DNA of 64,000 nt from Clostridiales bacterium (GCA_012519845.1 JAAYPK010000019.1:1-64000); one strand, 5' to 3'; positions 18,151 to 27,325 are shown, numbered from the stretch's first letter. Translations and numbers: made by a program. The notes: generated by a model from the sequence alone, not told the origin.

Positions 18151-18600
18151 TTAAAACATTAATATAATATATCGTATTATTCCTATTATTACAGATGCTC
18201 CTATACCATATACTAAAACTGGACCGGCTATAGTAAACATTTTTGATGCTACACCAAAGACAAATCCTTCTTTCTTAAATTCTATAGCTGAAGAAACAAT
18301 TGCATTTGCAAAGCCTGTAATTGGAACTACTGTTCCAGCTCCTGCAAATTCCGCAATTTTGGAATAAACACCCATTCCAGTTAATAATGCTCCTAAAAAT
18401 ACCATTATTATTGATGTATAGCTTGAAACGTCTTCTTTACTAAATCCATAACTCTGTAAAAAGTTAGAAAAGCCTTGACCAATGACACATATTAATCCAC
18501 CAACAATAAATGCTTTAAGGCAATTAGTGAATATCTTAGGTTTAGGTTTCACTTCTTCAGCAATATTATTAAATTTGGCAATTATTTTTTTTTCCTTCAC
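18151..18600 (-). CDS. spoVAC: Stage V sporulation protein AC
   Basis: A 149-residue membrane protein with the motif KAFIVGGLICVIGQG and the later segment FAGAGTVVPITGFANAIVSSA, both typical of SpoVAC. Known as a mechanosensitive inner-membrane part of the dipicolinic acid channel. It begins with a GTG codon preceded by GAGGAGGG. It is first in the spoVAC-D-E operon, separated from the upstream sigF by about 209 bases that contain a terminator, so the two sporulation operons are transcribed separately. Confidence 0.93.
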   Translation of the reverse strand: MKEKKIIAKFNNIAEEVKPKPKIFTNCLKAFIVGGLICVIGQGFSNFLQSYGFSKEDVSSYTSIIMVFLGALLTGMGVYSKIAEFAGAGTVVPITGFANAIVSSAIEFKKEGFVFGVASKMFTIAGPVLVYGIGASVIIGIIRYIILMF

Positions 18601-18664
18601 AAAACTTCCCTCCTCAATTATAATAATATTATTTTATTTATTAATATTATTTGTAAAAAAATAA

Positions 18665-18700
18665 AGGTTATACTTAATATTTAAATATTAAGCATAACCT
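18665..18700 (-). terminator. Terminator between sigF and spoVAC
   Basis: AGGTTAT...ATAACCT arms with inner CTTAATATT/AATATTAAG pairing give a long hairpin, followed on the minus strand by TTATTTTTTT. It lies 110 bases past the sigF stop. The same gap also holds an AT-rich inverted repeat with arms at 18746-18763 and 18800-18816 that reaches into the end of sigF. Confidence 0.75.
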
Positions 18701-18809
18701 AAGAAACCTTACATAAGAACAATTAAATCCTTATATAAAACTTCTAAATTAAAATTTAAAACTGTTTTTTTAAAAAAAATTGGGGGATCTTCTTTATATA
18801 GTTTTAAAT

Positions 18810-19556
18810 TTAATTTTCTGTTTCTAATTTTTCTTTCATAATTTTAAGTACCTTCTTTTCAATTCTTGATACTTGTACTTGACTTATTCCAAGCATTTTT
18901 GCTACTTGCATCTGTGTCTTATCTTTAAAATATCTTAAAATTATTATTCTTCTTGAATCACTGTCTAAACTTCTTAAAGCTTCCTTTAATTCAATTCTAT
19001 CAATTAATCCATCATCATTTTCAATGGTCTTCTCACCTAACTTATCAATAAGTAAAACAGGTACACCATCATCTTGATGAATTGTATCATACAAATACTG
19101 TAAACTTGAACTAGACTCAATTGCTACAATAACTTCTTCTACACTTATGCCTGATGCTTTAGATATTTCCTCAATAGTTGGTTCTCTATTTAATGTTTTT
19201 ACTAAATCTTCTTTGCAAAAGTGTATTTTCCTTGCTAAAGTTTTTACAGTTCTGCTTACTTTTATCATACCATCGTCTCTTAAAAATCGTTTAATTTCTC
19301 CAAGTATCATAGGAACAGCATAAGTAGAAAATTTAACATTAAATGAAGGATTAAAATTGTTTACAGCTTTAACCAAACCCATACATCCAATTTGAAAAAT
19401 ATCCTCATACTCATATCCTCTATTAATAAACTTCTTACTAATTGACGATACTAATGGTAAATTTATTTTTATCAATCTATCTAGTGCTTCTTTGCTTCCT
19501 TCTTTAGCTAGTAAAAGTAACTCTTCATTATCATCATAATTATAATCATTATTCAT
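18810..19556 (-). CDS. sigF: RNA polymerase sigma-F factor (forespore)
   Basis: A 248-residue sigma-70 factor with region 2 (YEDIFQIGCMGLVKAVNNFNP... KFSTYAVPMILGEIKRFLRDDG), region 3 and a region 4 helix-turn-helix (TQMQVAKMLGISQVQVSRIEKK). Gene order spoIIAA-spoIIAB-sigF identifies it as sigma-F, the first forespore-specific sigma factor, held inactive by SpoIIAB until SpoIIAA is dephosphorylated. It lies 10 bases after spoIIAB with a TAGGTGAAAG-type site before the ATG. Confidence 0.96.
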   Translation of the reverse strand: MNNDYNYDDNEELLLLAKEGSKEALDRLIKINLPLVSSISKKFINRGYEYEDIFQIGCMGLVKAVNNFNPSFNVKFSTYAVPMILGEIKRFLRDDGMIKVSRTVKTLARKIHFCKEDLVKTLNREPTIEEISKASGISVEEVIVAIESSSSLQYLYDTIHQDDGVPVLLIDKLGEKTIENDDGLIDRIELKEALRSLDSDSRRIIILRYFKDKTQMQVAKMLGISQVQVSRIEKKVLKIMKEKLETEN

Positions 19557-19566
19557 ATACTTTCAC

Positions 19567-19998
19567 CTAACTTACTAGTCCTATTTTCTTTGTTAATACC
19601 ACCTTTGTACCTTTTCCTTCTTCACTTTCTACTTCCATTGAATCCATAAATGTGTCCATTACTGTAAAACCCATTCCTGACCGTTCTAAATCTGGTCTTG
19701 AAGTATATAATGGTTCTACAGCTTTAGAAATATCTTTTATTCCTCTTCCATAATCAATAACCTTTACAGTTATTGTTTTATCTTTTATTTCAGCTTCAAT
19801 TTCTATTATTCCGTTGTCATTACCTTCATAGCCATGAATAATTGAATTTGTAACCGCTTCTGAAATTGCTGTTTTTATATCTGAAATCTCTTCAACAGTT
19901 GGATCTAATTGTGATGCAAAGGCAGCAATAGCAACTCTTGCAAATCCTTCATTTTGAGATTTGCTTTCAAATTCAATTTTCACTTTATTTTCATACAT
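19567..19998 (-). CDS. spoIIAB: Anti-sigma-F factor and serine kinase
   Basis: A 143-residue GHKL-type kinase. The N box ([16 protein letters not shown]), the G1 box (VIDYGRGI) and the G2 box ([14 protein letters not shown]) are all present. In the family it binds sigma-F and also phosphorylates SpoIIAA on serine, using ATP. It is the middle gene of the spoIIA operon, with GGAGGGG before the ATG. Confidence 0.96.
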   Translation of the reverse strand: MYENKVKIEFESKSQNEGFARVAIAAFASQLDPTVEEISDIKTAISEAVTNSIIHGYEGNDNGIIEIEAEIKDKTITVKVIDYGRGIKDISKAVEPLYTSRPDLERSGMGFTVMDTFMDSMEVESEEGKGTKVVLTKKIGLVS

Positions 19999-20011
19999 AT
20001 TTACCCCTCCA

Positions 20012-20347
20012 TCACATACATTTCAACGCTTCCGCTATATCCTTATAGTTTTTTATTATTTTAAATAATCCTGAAAGTTCAAAAACTTTTTTTGCAGTAT
20101 TACTAATATTAGCTATACATATATCTCCATCCCGTGACTTCATCTTTTTATATCGTCCTACTACTGCTCCAATACCAGAGCTATCCATAAAATTAACTTT
20201 TCCAAAATCTAATATAACTTTGTTTATATTATCTTTATCTATTCTATCATCAATTTTTACTCTCATTTCCTCAGCATTATGATGATCTAATTCACCTATT
20301 AGTTTTACAATTAAAATATCATTGTTTTTTTGAAACTCTAGATACAT
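20012..20347 (-). CDS. spoIIAA: Anti-anti-sigma factor
   Basis: A STAS-domain protein with the phosphorylatable serine in [20 protein letters not shown]. It releases sigma-F from SpoIIAB when unphosphorylated. The frame is open from an ATG at 20374, but the strong site AAAGGAGG lies downstream of that codon and a promoter -10 box ends one base before it. The true start is therefore the ATG at 20347 (MYLEFQKNN), giving 111 residues, close to the Bacillus protein. Confidence 0.95.
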   Translation of the reverse strand: MYLEFQKNNDILIVKLIGELDHHNAEEMRVKIDDRIDKDNINKVILDFGKVNFMDSSGIGAVVGRYKKMKSRDGDICIANISNTAKKVFELSGLFKIIKNYKDIAEALKCM

Positions 20348-20374
20348 AAGTTTAAAGCCTCCTTTGCATTTCAT

Positions 20375-20404
20375 ATTCTAACATAGTTAATTATGTAATG
20401 TCAA
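20375..20404 (-). promoter_or_regulatory. Promoter of the spoIIA operon
   Basis: TTGACA (20399-20404) and TAGAAT (20375-20380) are 18 bases apart on the minus strand. The family promoter is usually read by sigma-H, whose -10 contains GAAT as here, but I see no AGGA-type -35, so the sigma factor is open. Its position rules out the start codon at 20374. Confidence 0.5.
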
Positions 20405-20423
20405 CCAATTTATGTAAAAAATA

Positions 20424-20462
20424 AACCCTATAGGATATTTGTATTATTTTACCTATAGGGTT
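20424..20462 (-). terminator. Terminator of the Lon-type protease gene
   Basis: AACCCTATAGG and CCTATAGGGTT form an 11-base stem directly after the protease stop, followed on the minus strand by TATTTTTT. It separates this gene from the spoIIA promoter. Confidence 0.8.
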
Positions 20463-20466
20463 ATAT

Positions 20467-22797
20467 CTATTTAATAGCAAATTTGTATTTTTCAATTTCT
20501 AATTTTACTTTTTTATTTATTTCATTTATATTACAATCAAGCATAATTTCTAAAGCATCTTCTAGATTTTCCATAGTATAAATATGGAATTCTCCTTTAG
20601 TGATACTTTCCTCAACTTCATTACTTAAAATAAGCTCATTAACATTTGAATTAGGAATAATAACTCCAAGACCTTTTGATACTCCCATATACTTACCTAT
20701 TTTATAGAAGCCTTCTATTTTCTCGTTTATTCCTCCAATAACTTGTACTTCCCCTAATTGATTTAAAGAACCAGTAACTGCTATATTTTGTTTTATTGGA
20801 ATCTTTGTTAATGCAGAAATCATACTTATAATTTCTGCAACTGAGGCGCTATCTCCATCTATTATTCCATATGTCTGTTCAAAGCACAAATGAAAATCTA
20901 CAGGTAATTGTTCATAAGGATTAATAAAATTAGCTAAAATACCACTTAAAATATTAATGGATTTTTCATGAATACTTCCTGACAAATTACTTTCTTTTTG
21001 TATATCGATTATCCTTCCACTACCTCTATAAGCAATACAAGTTACCCTTATTGATTTGCCAAACTTTAAAAAGCCAAAATCAATAACAGCTAATCCATTA
21101 ATTACCCCAATCTTTTTCCCTTCTAAAGACACTTTTATTTTATTGTCTTTATACATTTCATTTATTTCATTTTGTATATTTTTCTCTGTATAAATAATTT
21201 GAAATATATCTTCTTTATCTATTTCTTTTTTCCCTTCCATAGCAACCTTGTTTCTAGCCAAAACTAGTATTTTATCTATTTCTTCTATATCCATTAATAT
21301 TTTTTCTTTATTTTCAGTTAATCTACATAGATATTTGGCTATTTCTCTAATAACTTCTTTACTTAAATTATTTATGCCGTATTTTATGGCTCTATTTTCT
21401 ATAAACTTTTTAATTCCTTTTCTTTTGATATTATCCATTTTTATAGATTTATCCATTTCAATAATTATGGGAAATAACTTTTTAAAATCTTCATCTGAAT
21501 TATATAGTATTTCATAGCTTTCATAATCACCTATTAAAATAACTTTTACATTTACCGGTATAGGCTCTGGTTTTATACTGTTTAAAGATAATAACTCAAA
21601 ATAATTTTTACTACAATCAATATTTACCTTGCCACTTAGTAATATTTTTTTAAGTGCAAAATAGCTATAATTATTACTTATTAATTCATTTAATCTTATA
21701 ATTATGCATCCTTCATTTGCAAGTAATATTGAACCTGGATAAATTAAAGAAATATCAGTATCATAACTTCCATTTTGATTTTCAAATTCTATATTACCTA
21801 ATAAATTAACAACTGTTGAATTTTCTTCATAAATAACTCTTGGATTTTTATATTCACTATTATCTACTAATACAGACGCATTATATAAATCTAAGATTTT
21901 ATTAATAGCATCCACATCATTCTCCGGACTAATACTATAATTCTCTACTAATTTTTTCTCTATCTGTGTAAATATTTTTTCCAAATAGTCATAAGCATCA
22001 TTATCTAAAATATATTCTATTAATAAGGCATGTTTATCCTCTTCAAATTTTTCATTTATATAATCTCTATAAATATCTTTTAGTCTTACCATTGATGTTT
22101 CTTCTATTTTCTTTATTTTTTCTAATACAATTTCAGCTTTTACTTTTAATTCACTAGCCTTGTATATTATTTCATCCTTTTTGTCATCTTCTAATTCATC
22201 ATATTCCTTTTCAGTCATAGCTTCGCCATCATTTAATGGAATAAAAGCAAAACCGCTATTACTAGCCTTTACATCGAAGCCTTCTTTTTTAGATAAATTA
22301 ATTAATTCATTAATATAGCTACTTCTTTTAGAACTAATGGATTCTATAATAATATCTTTTTCTTGTTCTGATGATGAATTATTGAATTCACTACAAATAT
22401 CAAAATACTTATTTTTTATTTCTTCCAAATCTCTGCAAAAATTTTTTCCTCTACCATTCCCTAAGAAAAGTACTTTTGGTTTTTTTACATCTTCATAAGT
22501 TACATAACAAATATCCTGTGGTTTCTCCTTATTTATATATATTTCTTCTATATATTTTACCACAGTATTAATACTTTCTTTTGAAAATGAATCCACTAAA
22601 TACACATTGTAATTTTCCTCTTCTATATTAACAGCATTTCTTATATCCTTATATGCAGTTAGGATTTGGGGAATATCCTTGAGTTCAATATCTTTTTCAT
22701 CGTCATCTAAATCTATATTAAATAATATTTCCTTAGGAGTTAATTTTCTTTTCATTATTACCCACTTAAATTTGCTGTCTTTTACAGCATTGCTCAA
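20467..22797 (-). CDS. Lon-family protease of the AAA_32/YcbZ type, no visible Walker A
   Basis: A 776-residue protein starting with TTG behind AAGGAGGG. The C-terminal Lon peptidase domain has the catalytic serine in DGDSASVAE (Ser650) and lysine in GGINEKIEGF (Lys693); the 43-residue spacing equals that of E. coli Lon. The middle resembles the AAA_32 segment (VIYEENSTVVNLLGNIEFEN..., YPGSILLANEGCIIIRLNEL). The N-terminal region (DICYVTYEDVKKPKVLFLG) also matches this family. I find no GxxxxGKT P-loop, so ATP use is doubtful. Its place just upstream of spoIIA recalls the forespore LonB of Bacillus, but a terminator and a separate promoter lie between them, so a sporulation role is inference. 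Confidence 0.8.
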   Translation of the reverse strand: MSNAVKDSKFKWVIMKRKLTPKEILFNIDLDDDEKDIELKDIPQILTAYKDIRNAVNIEEENYNVYLVDSFSKESINTVVKYIEEIYINKEKPQDICYVTYEDVKKPKVLFLGNGRGKNFCRDLEEIKNKYFDICSEFNNSSSEQEKDIIIESISSKRSSYINELINLSKKEGFDVKASNSGFAFIPLNDGEAMTEKEYDELEDDKKDEIIYKASELKVKAEIVLEKIKKIEETSMVRLKDIYRDYINEKFEEDKHALLIEYILDNDAYDYLEKIFTQIEKKLVENYSISPENDVDAINKILDLYNASVLVDNSEYKNPRVIYEENSTVVNLLGNIEFENQNGSYDTDISLIYPGSILLANEGCIIIRLNELISNNYSYFALKKILLSGKVNIDCSKNYFELLSLNSIKPEPIPVNVKVILIGDYESYEILYNSDEDFKKLFPIIIEMDKSIKMDNIKRKGIKKFIENRAIKYGINNLSKEVIREIAKYLCRLTENKEKILMDIEEIDKILVLARNKVAMEGKKEIDKEDIFQIIYTEKNIQNEINEMYKDNKIKVSLEGKKIGVINGLAVIDFGFLKFGKSIRVTCIAYRGSGRIIDIQKESNLSGSIHEKSINILSGILANFINPYEQLPVDFHLCFEQTYGIIDGDSASVAEIISMISALTKIPIKQNIAVTGSLNQLGEVQVIGGINEKIEGFYKIGKYMGVSKGLGVIIPNSNVNELILSNEVEESITKGEFHIYTMENLEDALEIMLDCNINEINKKVKLEIEKYKFAIK

Positions 22798-22988
22798 GTA
22801 GTTCCCTCCTTTTTATTTTACTTACTATATTAATATTCCTATATGCATGATTTAGATATTGTTTTTTATAATAAAAGCTGCTACAAAAGATTCATTCTTA
22901 ATATTTTTGAGCCATTTAGTAGGTTCTAAAATTTGTTTTTGATGTTCTATTAAGACACTATAATTTTTTTAAATTTCCTATACTAAAA

Positions 22989-23032
22989 AAGAGCTTATAG
23001 CAAGTTCTTTATTGGACTTGCCACAGCTCTTA
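22989..23032 (-). terminator. Terminator of trpB
   Basis: A long stem with AAGAGCT/AGCTCTT outer arms and an inner GCAAGTCC/GAACTTGC part ends with TTTTTT on the minus strand, 17 bases past the trpB stop. The 252-base gap from here to the protease gene contains nothing else that I can identify. Confidence 0.85.
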
Positions 23033-23048
23033 ATAATATGAATATAAA

Positions 23049-24215
23049 TTAAATTAATTTATCCATTAATTCTGCTACGTCTTTATCTCCTCTACCAGAC
23101 AAATTGATTATTATGTAGTCTTCTTTTGAAATATTTTTAGCATATTCTATTCCATAATAAATTGCATGGGCACTTTCAATTGCAGGTATAATACCTTCCA
23201 ATCTAGATAATAACTTAAATGCACTTAAGGCTTCATTATCTGTACAAGGTACATATTTTGCCCTTCCTATTGATTCTAAGAATGCATGTTCAGGCCCAAT
23301 TCCTGGATAATCTAGTCCTGCTGAAATAGAATAAACTTCCTTTGGCTCACCATTTTCATCCACAATACATTTTGTTTTCATTCCATGAACTACTGCAACC
23401 TTTCCCTTTGTCATTGTAGCTGCATTTAAATCTGTATCTAATCCTTTACCTGCCGCTTCAACTCCTATAAGTTCTACATTTTTCTCATTAATAAATTCTG
23501 AAAAAGCTCCTATTGCATTACTTCCTCCACCTACACATGCTATTACTGCTTTTGGAAGTTTCCCTTCAGCTTCTAATCCTTGTTTCTTTGCTTCAATACT
23601 TATTATTTTTTGAAATTCTTTTACCATAGCTGGATATGGATGTGGTCCAACAGCTGATCCTAAAACATAAAAAGAATTATCAATATCCTTCACCCATTCA
23701 CTTATAGCTAGGTCAACAGCTTCTTTTAAAGTTCTTGTACCAAATAATGCTGGTACTACCTTTGCTCCTAAAAGCTCCATTCTAAATACATTAAGTTCTT
23801 GTCTCCTCATATCTTCTTCACCCATATATACTACACAATCCATTCCCATTAATGCAGCAACTGTTGCAGTAGCAACACCATGCTGTCCAGCTCCTGTTTC
23901 TGCTATAACTTTCTTTTTTCCCATTCTTTTTGCTAAAAGCATTTGTCCTAAAACGTTATTTATTTTATGTGCTCCAGTATGATTTAAATCTTCTCTTTTT
24001 AAGTAAATTTTACACCCTCCTGCATAATTACTTAATCTTTCAGCATAATATAGTGGATTTTCTCTTCCAACATATTGTTTTAAATAATAATTATATTCAT
24101 CTAAAAATTCTTTATCATCTTTATATTTAAGAAATGCTTCCTCTAATTCATTTAATGCTGCAATAACATTTTCAGGTAAAAATTGTCCCCCAAATTCTCC
24201 ATAAAATTTTTCCAT
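23049..24215 (-). CDS. trpB: Tryptophan synthase beta chain, orphan copy
   Basis: A 388-residue PLP enzyme that joins indole and serine to make tryptophan. The lysine motif HTGAHKINN, the glycine-rich phosphate loop [10 protein letters not shown] and the C-terminal SGRGDKD are present. The N-terminus ([16 protein letters not shown]) is of the classical TrpB1 type. The frame is open from a TTG at 24230, but the ribosome site GGGGGAG lies after that codon, so the ATG at 24215 is the start. No trpA or other trp gene is nearby; the flanking genes are a protease and dinB. The copy might use external indole or pair with TrpA made elsewhere. Its leader carries a terminator (24250-24282) that suggests attenuation. 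Confidence 0.93.
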   Translation of the reverse strand: MEKFYGEFGGQFLPENVIAALNELEEAFLKYKDDKEFLDEYNYYLKQYVGRENPLYYAERLSNYAGGCKIYLKREDLNHTGAHKINNVLGQMLLAKRMGKKKVIAETGAGQHGVATATVAALMGMDCVVYMGEEDMRRQELNVFRMELLGAKVVPALFGTRTLKEAVDLAISEWVKDIDNSFYVLGSAVGPHPYPAMVKEFQKIISIEAKKQGLEAEGKLPKAVIACVGGGSNAIGAFSEFINEKNVELIGVEAAGKGLDTDLNAATMTKGKVAVVHGMKTKCIVDENGEPKEVYSISAGLDYPGIGPEHAFLESIGRAKYVPCTDNEALSAFKLLSRLEGIIPAIESAHAIYYGIEYAKNISKEDYIIINLSGRGDKDVAELMDKLI

Positions 24216-24243
24216 ATTTATCTCCCCCAAATTACATATTAGT

Positions 24244-24282
24244 AAAAAAGAGCCTACTATCCCTCAAAGGGACCATAAGCTC
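24244..24282 (-). terminator. Terminator hairpin in the trpB leader (possible attenuator)
   Basis: On the minus strand GAGCTTATGGTCCC pairs with GGGATAGTAGGCTC (one mismatch, three wobble pairs) around a TTTGA loop, followed by TTTTTT. The hairpin lies between the trpB promoter and its ribosome site, so transcripts must read through it. The roughly 35 bases before it match no riboswitch or T-box I recognise and contain no tryptophan-rich leader peptide. It could also simply end dinB transcripts. Confidence 0.65.
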
Positions 24283-24322
24283 CTGGCGTCACCTAAATAT
24301 TACCTTAAGCTGACTTTAGTTA

Positions 24323-24352
24323 ATTATATATAAATCAATCCACTATTGTCAA
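24323..24352 (-). promoter_or_regulatory. Promoter of trpB
   Basis: TTGACA (24347-24352) and TATAAT (24323-24328) are 18 bases apart on the minus strand. The -35 box overlaps the last codons of dinB. Predicted transcription start is about 24315. Confidence 0.7.
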
Positions 24353-25404
24353 TTATTATTAAAAAAATTTAATTGTTCACTTTTTTCTTCTTTAAATGAT
24401 GAAATACTAAGTCCTATTAATCTTAAATCCTTTTCAAGATTTTCATTATCTAATATTTCTTTTGCTACATTATATATATCCTCACAGTGTTCAATATAAT
24501 GCAATAAAGTTTTACTCCGAGTATGGCTTTCAAAATCCTCTGTTTTGTACTTTACAGTAATAGTCCTTCCTCTTAATCTTTTTCTCTTTAATATAATACT
24601 TATTTCTTTTGAAAAATCCCTTATATAATTTAAAAGTTCATTTTTATCTGATGAATTTATTCTTAATGTTCTTTCTTTACCAATTGATTTTCTTTCCCTA
24701 CTTACTACTACATCTCTATTATCTATGCCTCTTATTCTAAAATAAATATCAATACCAAGCTTACCCAAATACTCTAAAAAGAATTCCTTTGGAAGTTCAT
24801 AGATATCTTTAACATAAAATAATCCCATATTATTAAGTTTTTTTACTGTTTTTTTACCTATGCCAAAGATTTTTCCAAGTGGTAAAGGTAATAATATTTC
24901 CGGAACCATTTCTTCTTTTATTACCATAATACCGTTTGGCTTATTCCAATCAGATGCAAGCTTTGCCAAAAATTTATTATATGATATTCCTACTGACAAT
25001 GTTAATCCTAATTTATTCATTACTTTTTTCTTAATATATAAAGCTACTTTATATCCGTACTCATAATCTTTTTCACCTAAATCTAAAAAAGCTTCATCTA
25101 TAGAAAGTGGTTCTATTATATGGGTAACTTCACTAAAAATACTAAATATTTCACTTGATATTTCTTTATATCTATTCATTCTTACAGGAACATAAATACC
25201 ATTAGGACATAAGTTTTTAGCCATAAAAATTGGCATTGCAGAATGGATTCCATATTTTCTTGCCTCATAAGAGCAAGTTGATACTACACCTCGTTCACTA
25301 TTTCCGCCAACTATAACAGGCTTCCCTTTTAACTTAATATTATCCATCTGTTCAACTGATGCAAAAAAAGCATCCATATCTATATGTAAAATAATCTTCT
25401 TCAT
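24349..25404 (-). CDS. dinB: DNA polymerase IV
   Basis: A 351-residue Y-family polymerase for error-prone lesion bypass. The palm motifs HIDMDAFFASVEQ at the N-terminus and LSIDEAFLDLG near residue 104 hold the metal-binding acids. A helix-hairpin-helix (LGKIFGIGKKTVKKLNNMG) and the little-finger domain follow. The C-terminus QLNFFNNN resembles a beta-clamp binding peptide. It starts four bases after the DUF4003-like gene, so the two are co-transcribed. The ribosome site is weak, which fits translation coupled to the upstream gene. Confidence 0.95.
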   Translation of the reverse strand: MKKIILHIDMDAFFASVEQMDNIKLKGKPVIVGGNSERGVVSTCSYEARKYGIHSAMPIFMAKNLCPNGIYVPVRMNRYKEISSEIFSIFSEVTHIIEPLSIDEAFLDLGEKDYEYGYKVALYIKKKVMNKLGLTLSVGISYNKFLAKLASDWNKPNGIMVIKEEMVPEILLPLPLGKIFGIGKKTVKKLNNMGLFYVKDIYELPKEFFLEYLGKLGIDIYFRIRGIDNRDVVVSRERKSIGKERTLRINSSDKNELLNYIRDFSKEISIILKRKRLRGRTITVKYKTEDFESHTRSKTLLHYIEHCEDIYNVAKEILDNENLEKDLRLIGLSISSFKEEKSEQLNFFNNN

Positions 25405-25408
25405 ATTA

Positions 25409-26356
25409 TTATAGGACTTCTTCTATCAGTCCTTGATTTTTGCTTACTATAAATGAATATACACTAATGGATAATAATTCCTGAAGGAATTTTTCATTTT
25501 TGTCTCTGTTAGAAAATGCAATTAATGAAATTGCTATTAATACTCTAAAACTTTTATCCATATAATTCTCATATTCATATTCCTCACTACAAAGATAATC
25601 AATTACTTCATTAATCTTATTACAGTATTCCTTTGGATGATATTTCCCAGCTGCAATCCCCCAAAAAGGTAAGTATTGATGACTTATTTTTATACCTTCT
25701 TCTTCAAATTGCAATAATAATTGTTTTGTACGAATTATTGTACTATTATTTCTATTTAACAGCAAAGCTATAATAAGTCCCTGCACACTATTCTTTGAAA
25801 ACATATTTAATTCCATTAAAGTGTCAAAATTATTCTTAAGATATTGATTTACTATATTTTTATCTTTGCAAACTAAGGAAAGAAGAGCGCACTCTAAATA
25901 ATCTTCTTCATTAGTAAGATTATCATACTCCTCCTTCATACTTTTAAAAATATCACACATTCTCATTTCAAAATCAAACATATCTTCTTCTTTTCCATGT
26001 TTTATTAATGCATAAGCTGCTAAAGTCAAATATTTACTATCCTTAAATCCCATTTCAATTAATTCATCATATATAATAAGCATCTTTTTAATAAAAAAAT
26101 CTTCATTTTCTTCCTCAGCTATTAAAAAAGATAGCATATATAAAATATCACCTCTAAATGATGACATTCTAGAAGTTTTTTCTTTTATAGTTGTTCTTAT
26201 TTTTTTTATTTTCTTTAATGGTATTTCTTTTTTAAAATTTGCATAAATTATAGCTGCAAAATGATTAGTATAATCTCCATCAAATCTAAACTCTTCTCTA
26301 AATTTTCTATAATTATATATAGTTCTATCACATATTTCTTTTAATTTTTTCTCCAT
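25409..26356 (-). CDS. DUF4003-like protein of unknown function
   Basis: A 315-residue soluble, largely helical protein without signal peptide or membrane segment. Segments such as SSFRGDILYMLSFLIAEEE, DSKYLTLAAYALIKHGK and FWGIAAGKYHP make me think of the DUF4003 family, but I cannot verify this and the family has no known function. It is encoded directly upstream of dinB with a four-base gap, which suggests co-expression, not a shared function. Confidence 0.55.
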   Translation of the reverse strand: MEKKLKEICDRTIYNYRKFREEFRFDGDYTNHFAAIIYANFKKEIPLKKIKKIRTTIKEKTSRMSSFRGDILYMLSFLIAEEENEDFFIKKMLIIYDELIEMGFKDSKYLTLAAYALIKHGKEEDMFDFEMRMCDIFKSMKEEYDNLTNEEDYLECALLSLVCKDKNIVNQYLKNNFDTLMELNMFSKNSVQGLIIALLLNRNNSTIIRTKQLLLQFEEEGIKISHQYLPFWGIAAGKYHPKEYCNKINEVIDYLCSEEYEYENYMDKSFRVLIAISLIAFSNRDKNEKFLQELLSISVYSFIVSKNQGLIEEVL

Positions 26357-26475
26357 CCCAAGCCCTCATTTCTAATAAGATAAATTATTCATCTTATTTT
26401 TATTATACTATATCCAAATTAAATACATCTTAAAAAATTATTAATTACTCTTAATAAGTAAATTTTAACAATTCC

Positions 26476-26505
26476 TTTTGACAAAACTATGTCAAAAACT
26501 ATACA
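26476..26505 (+). promoter_or_regulatory. Promoter with palindromic operator for the 51-residue gene
   Basis: TTTTGACA (26476-26483) and TGTCAAAA (26490-26497) form a perfect 8-base inverted repeat with spacer AAACTA. The left arm contains a consensus -35 (TTGACA), and TATACA (26500-26505) follows at 16 bases. A repressor bound here would cover the promoter. Confidence 0.5.
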
Positions 26506-26559
26506 TAATGAAAAATAATTAGTAAATAATATTATAGGAAACAAGAAAGGAGTTTTTAT

Positions 26560-26715
26560 ATGAAGAATGATAATAAAAGAAAATTTACTAAAGAAAATGC
26601 CTTAAGACAAAGCGTTAAAACTCAAAATCAATATGCTAAATCAAGCTTTAATACTACTATTGAAGAACCTGCCTTAAATGAAAGTGGAATTAAAGCAAAG
26701 GAAAATGGTTTTTAA
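26560..26715 (+). CDS. Small hydrophilic protein, 51 residues, unknown
   Basis: An intact frame begins with ATG behind a good AAAGGAG site seven bases upstream, has a promoter in front and a 19-base terminator hairpin behind, so it is very likely a real gene. The product is charged, rich in Asn, Lys and Gln (MKNDNKRKFTKENALRQSVK at its start) and has no hydrophobic segment. The composition resembles small clostridial spore or regulatory proteins, but I recognise no family. It is the only plus-strand gene in the first 34 kb. Confidence 0.7.
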   Translation: MKNDNKRKFTKENALRQSVKTQNQYAKSSFNTTIEEPALNESGIKAKENGF

Positions 26716-26749
26716 TTAGTATTACATCATATTCACTTATAAAATTTTT

Positions 26750-26794
26750 ATAGGCAAATTGCTTTATTTATATTTAATAAAGCAATTTGCCTAT
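26750..26794. terminator. Bidirectional terminator between the small gene and queT
   Basis: A perfect 19-base stem (ATAGGCAAATTGCTTTATT and its complement) with a 7-base loop lies between two convergent genes. AT-rich tails with short T-runs follow on both strands. Confidence 0.8.
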
Positions 26795-26797
26795 TAA

Positions 26798-27325
26798 TTA
26801 ATATTTTAATTTTTCAATGTAAGTTTTATTTTCTTTGTCAATGATCACAGTTTGGACAAACCTTTTATTTTTAAATATTATTTTAAAAAGTGGTACTCCA
26901 ACAATTGTCATAATGATAAATTCTCCTATAGCTATTGTTAATAAACTAAACCAAAAAGGAGCCAATCCCAAAAAGTATAATTCTGCTGCAACAAATATAC
27001 TATTCATTACTGGCCAAAATGATGCTATTATCATATTCTTACTTTTATACATCAAATAAGTTGACAATAAAGTTGCTACAGAACCTACTATTACATCTAT
27101 TAGCCCAAAAGAATAAAAGTTAGATATTGCACATCCTAGTGTTAATGCAATAATATACAATGGATCTATAAATGCTAAAAAGTTTAACAATTCTGAAGGT
27201 CTTGCTTGAATAGGTCCATAAGAAAGATCTCCGAAAGCCACAGTTAATACTATATAAATCGTGGCTACAATAGATATTTTAATAAGTCCAGCTACTCCAA
27301 CTTTTTTTATTATTGAATTCTTCAT
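26798..27325 (-). CDS. queT: QueT-type queuosine precursor transporter (ECF S component)
   Basis: A 175-residue protein with five or six membrane helices. The segment FGDLSYGPIQARPSELLNFLAF fits the QueT (DUF988) signature, in which a YGPIQxRxSE motif follows the first helix. The family are substrate-binding subunits of energy-coupling-factor transporters for queuosine precursors. The start overlaps the stop of the upstream radical SAM gene by four bases, and a preQ1-type riboswitch precedes the pair, both consistent with queuosine salvage. A positively charged tail of about 25 residues is cytosolic. Confidence 0.85.
   Translation of the reverse strand: MKNSIIKKVGVAGLIKISIVATIYIVLTVAFGDLSYGPIQARPSELLNFLAFIDPLYIIALTLGCAISNFYSFGLIDVIVGSVATLLSTYLMYKSKNMIIASFWPVMNSIFVAAELYFLGLAPFWFSLLTIAIGEFIIMTIVGVPLFKIIFKNKRFVQTVIIDKENKTYIEKLKY

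Noticed and set aside
20348..20374. Nine extra N-terminal codons of spoIIAA
   Set aside because: The ribosome site lies inside this segment and the promoter -10 box ends directly before it, so it cannot be translated from the normal transcript.
24230..24350. T-box or SAM riboswitch in the trpB leader
   Set aside because: The T-box core and the S-box 5' consensus are absent and the space before the terminator is only about 35 bases.
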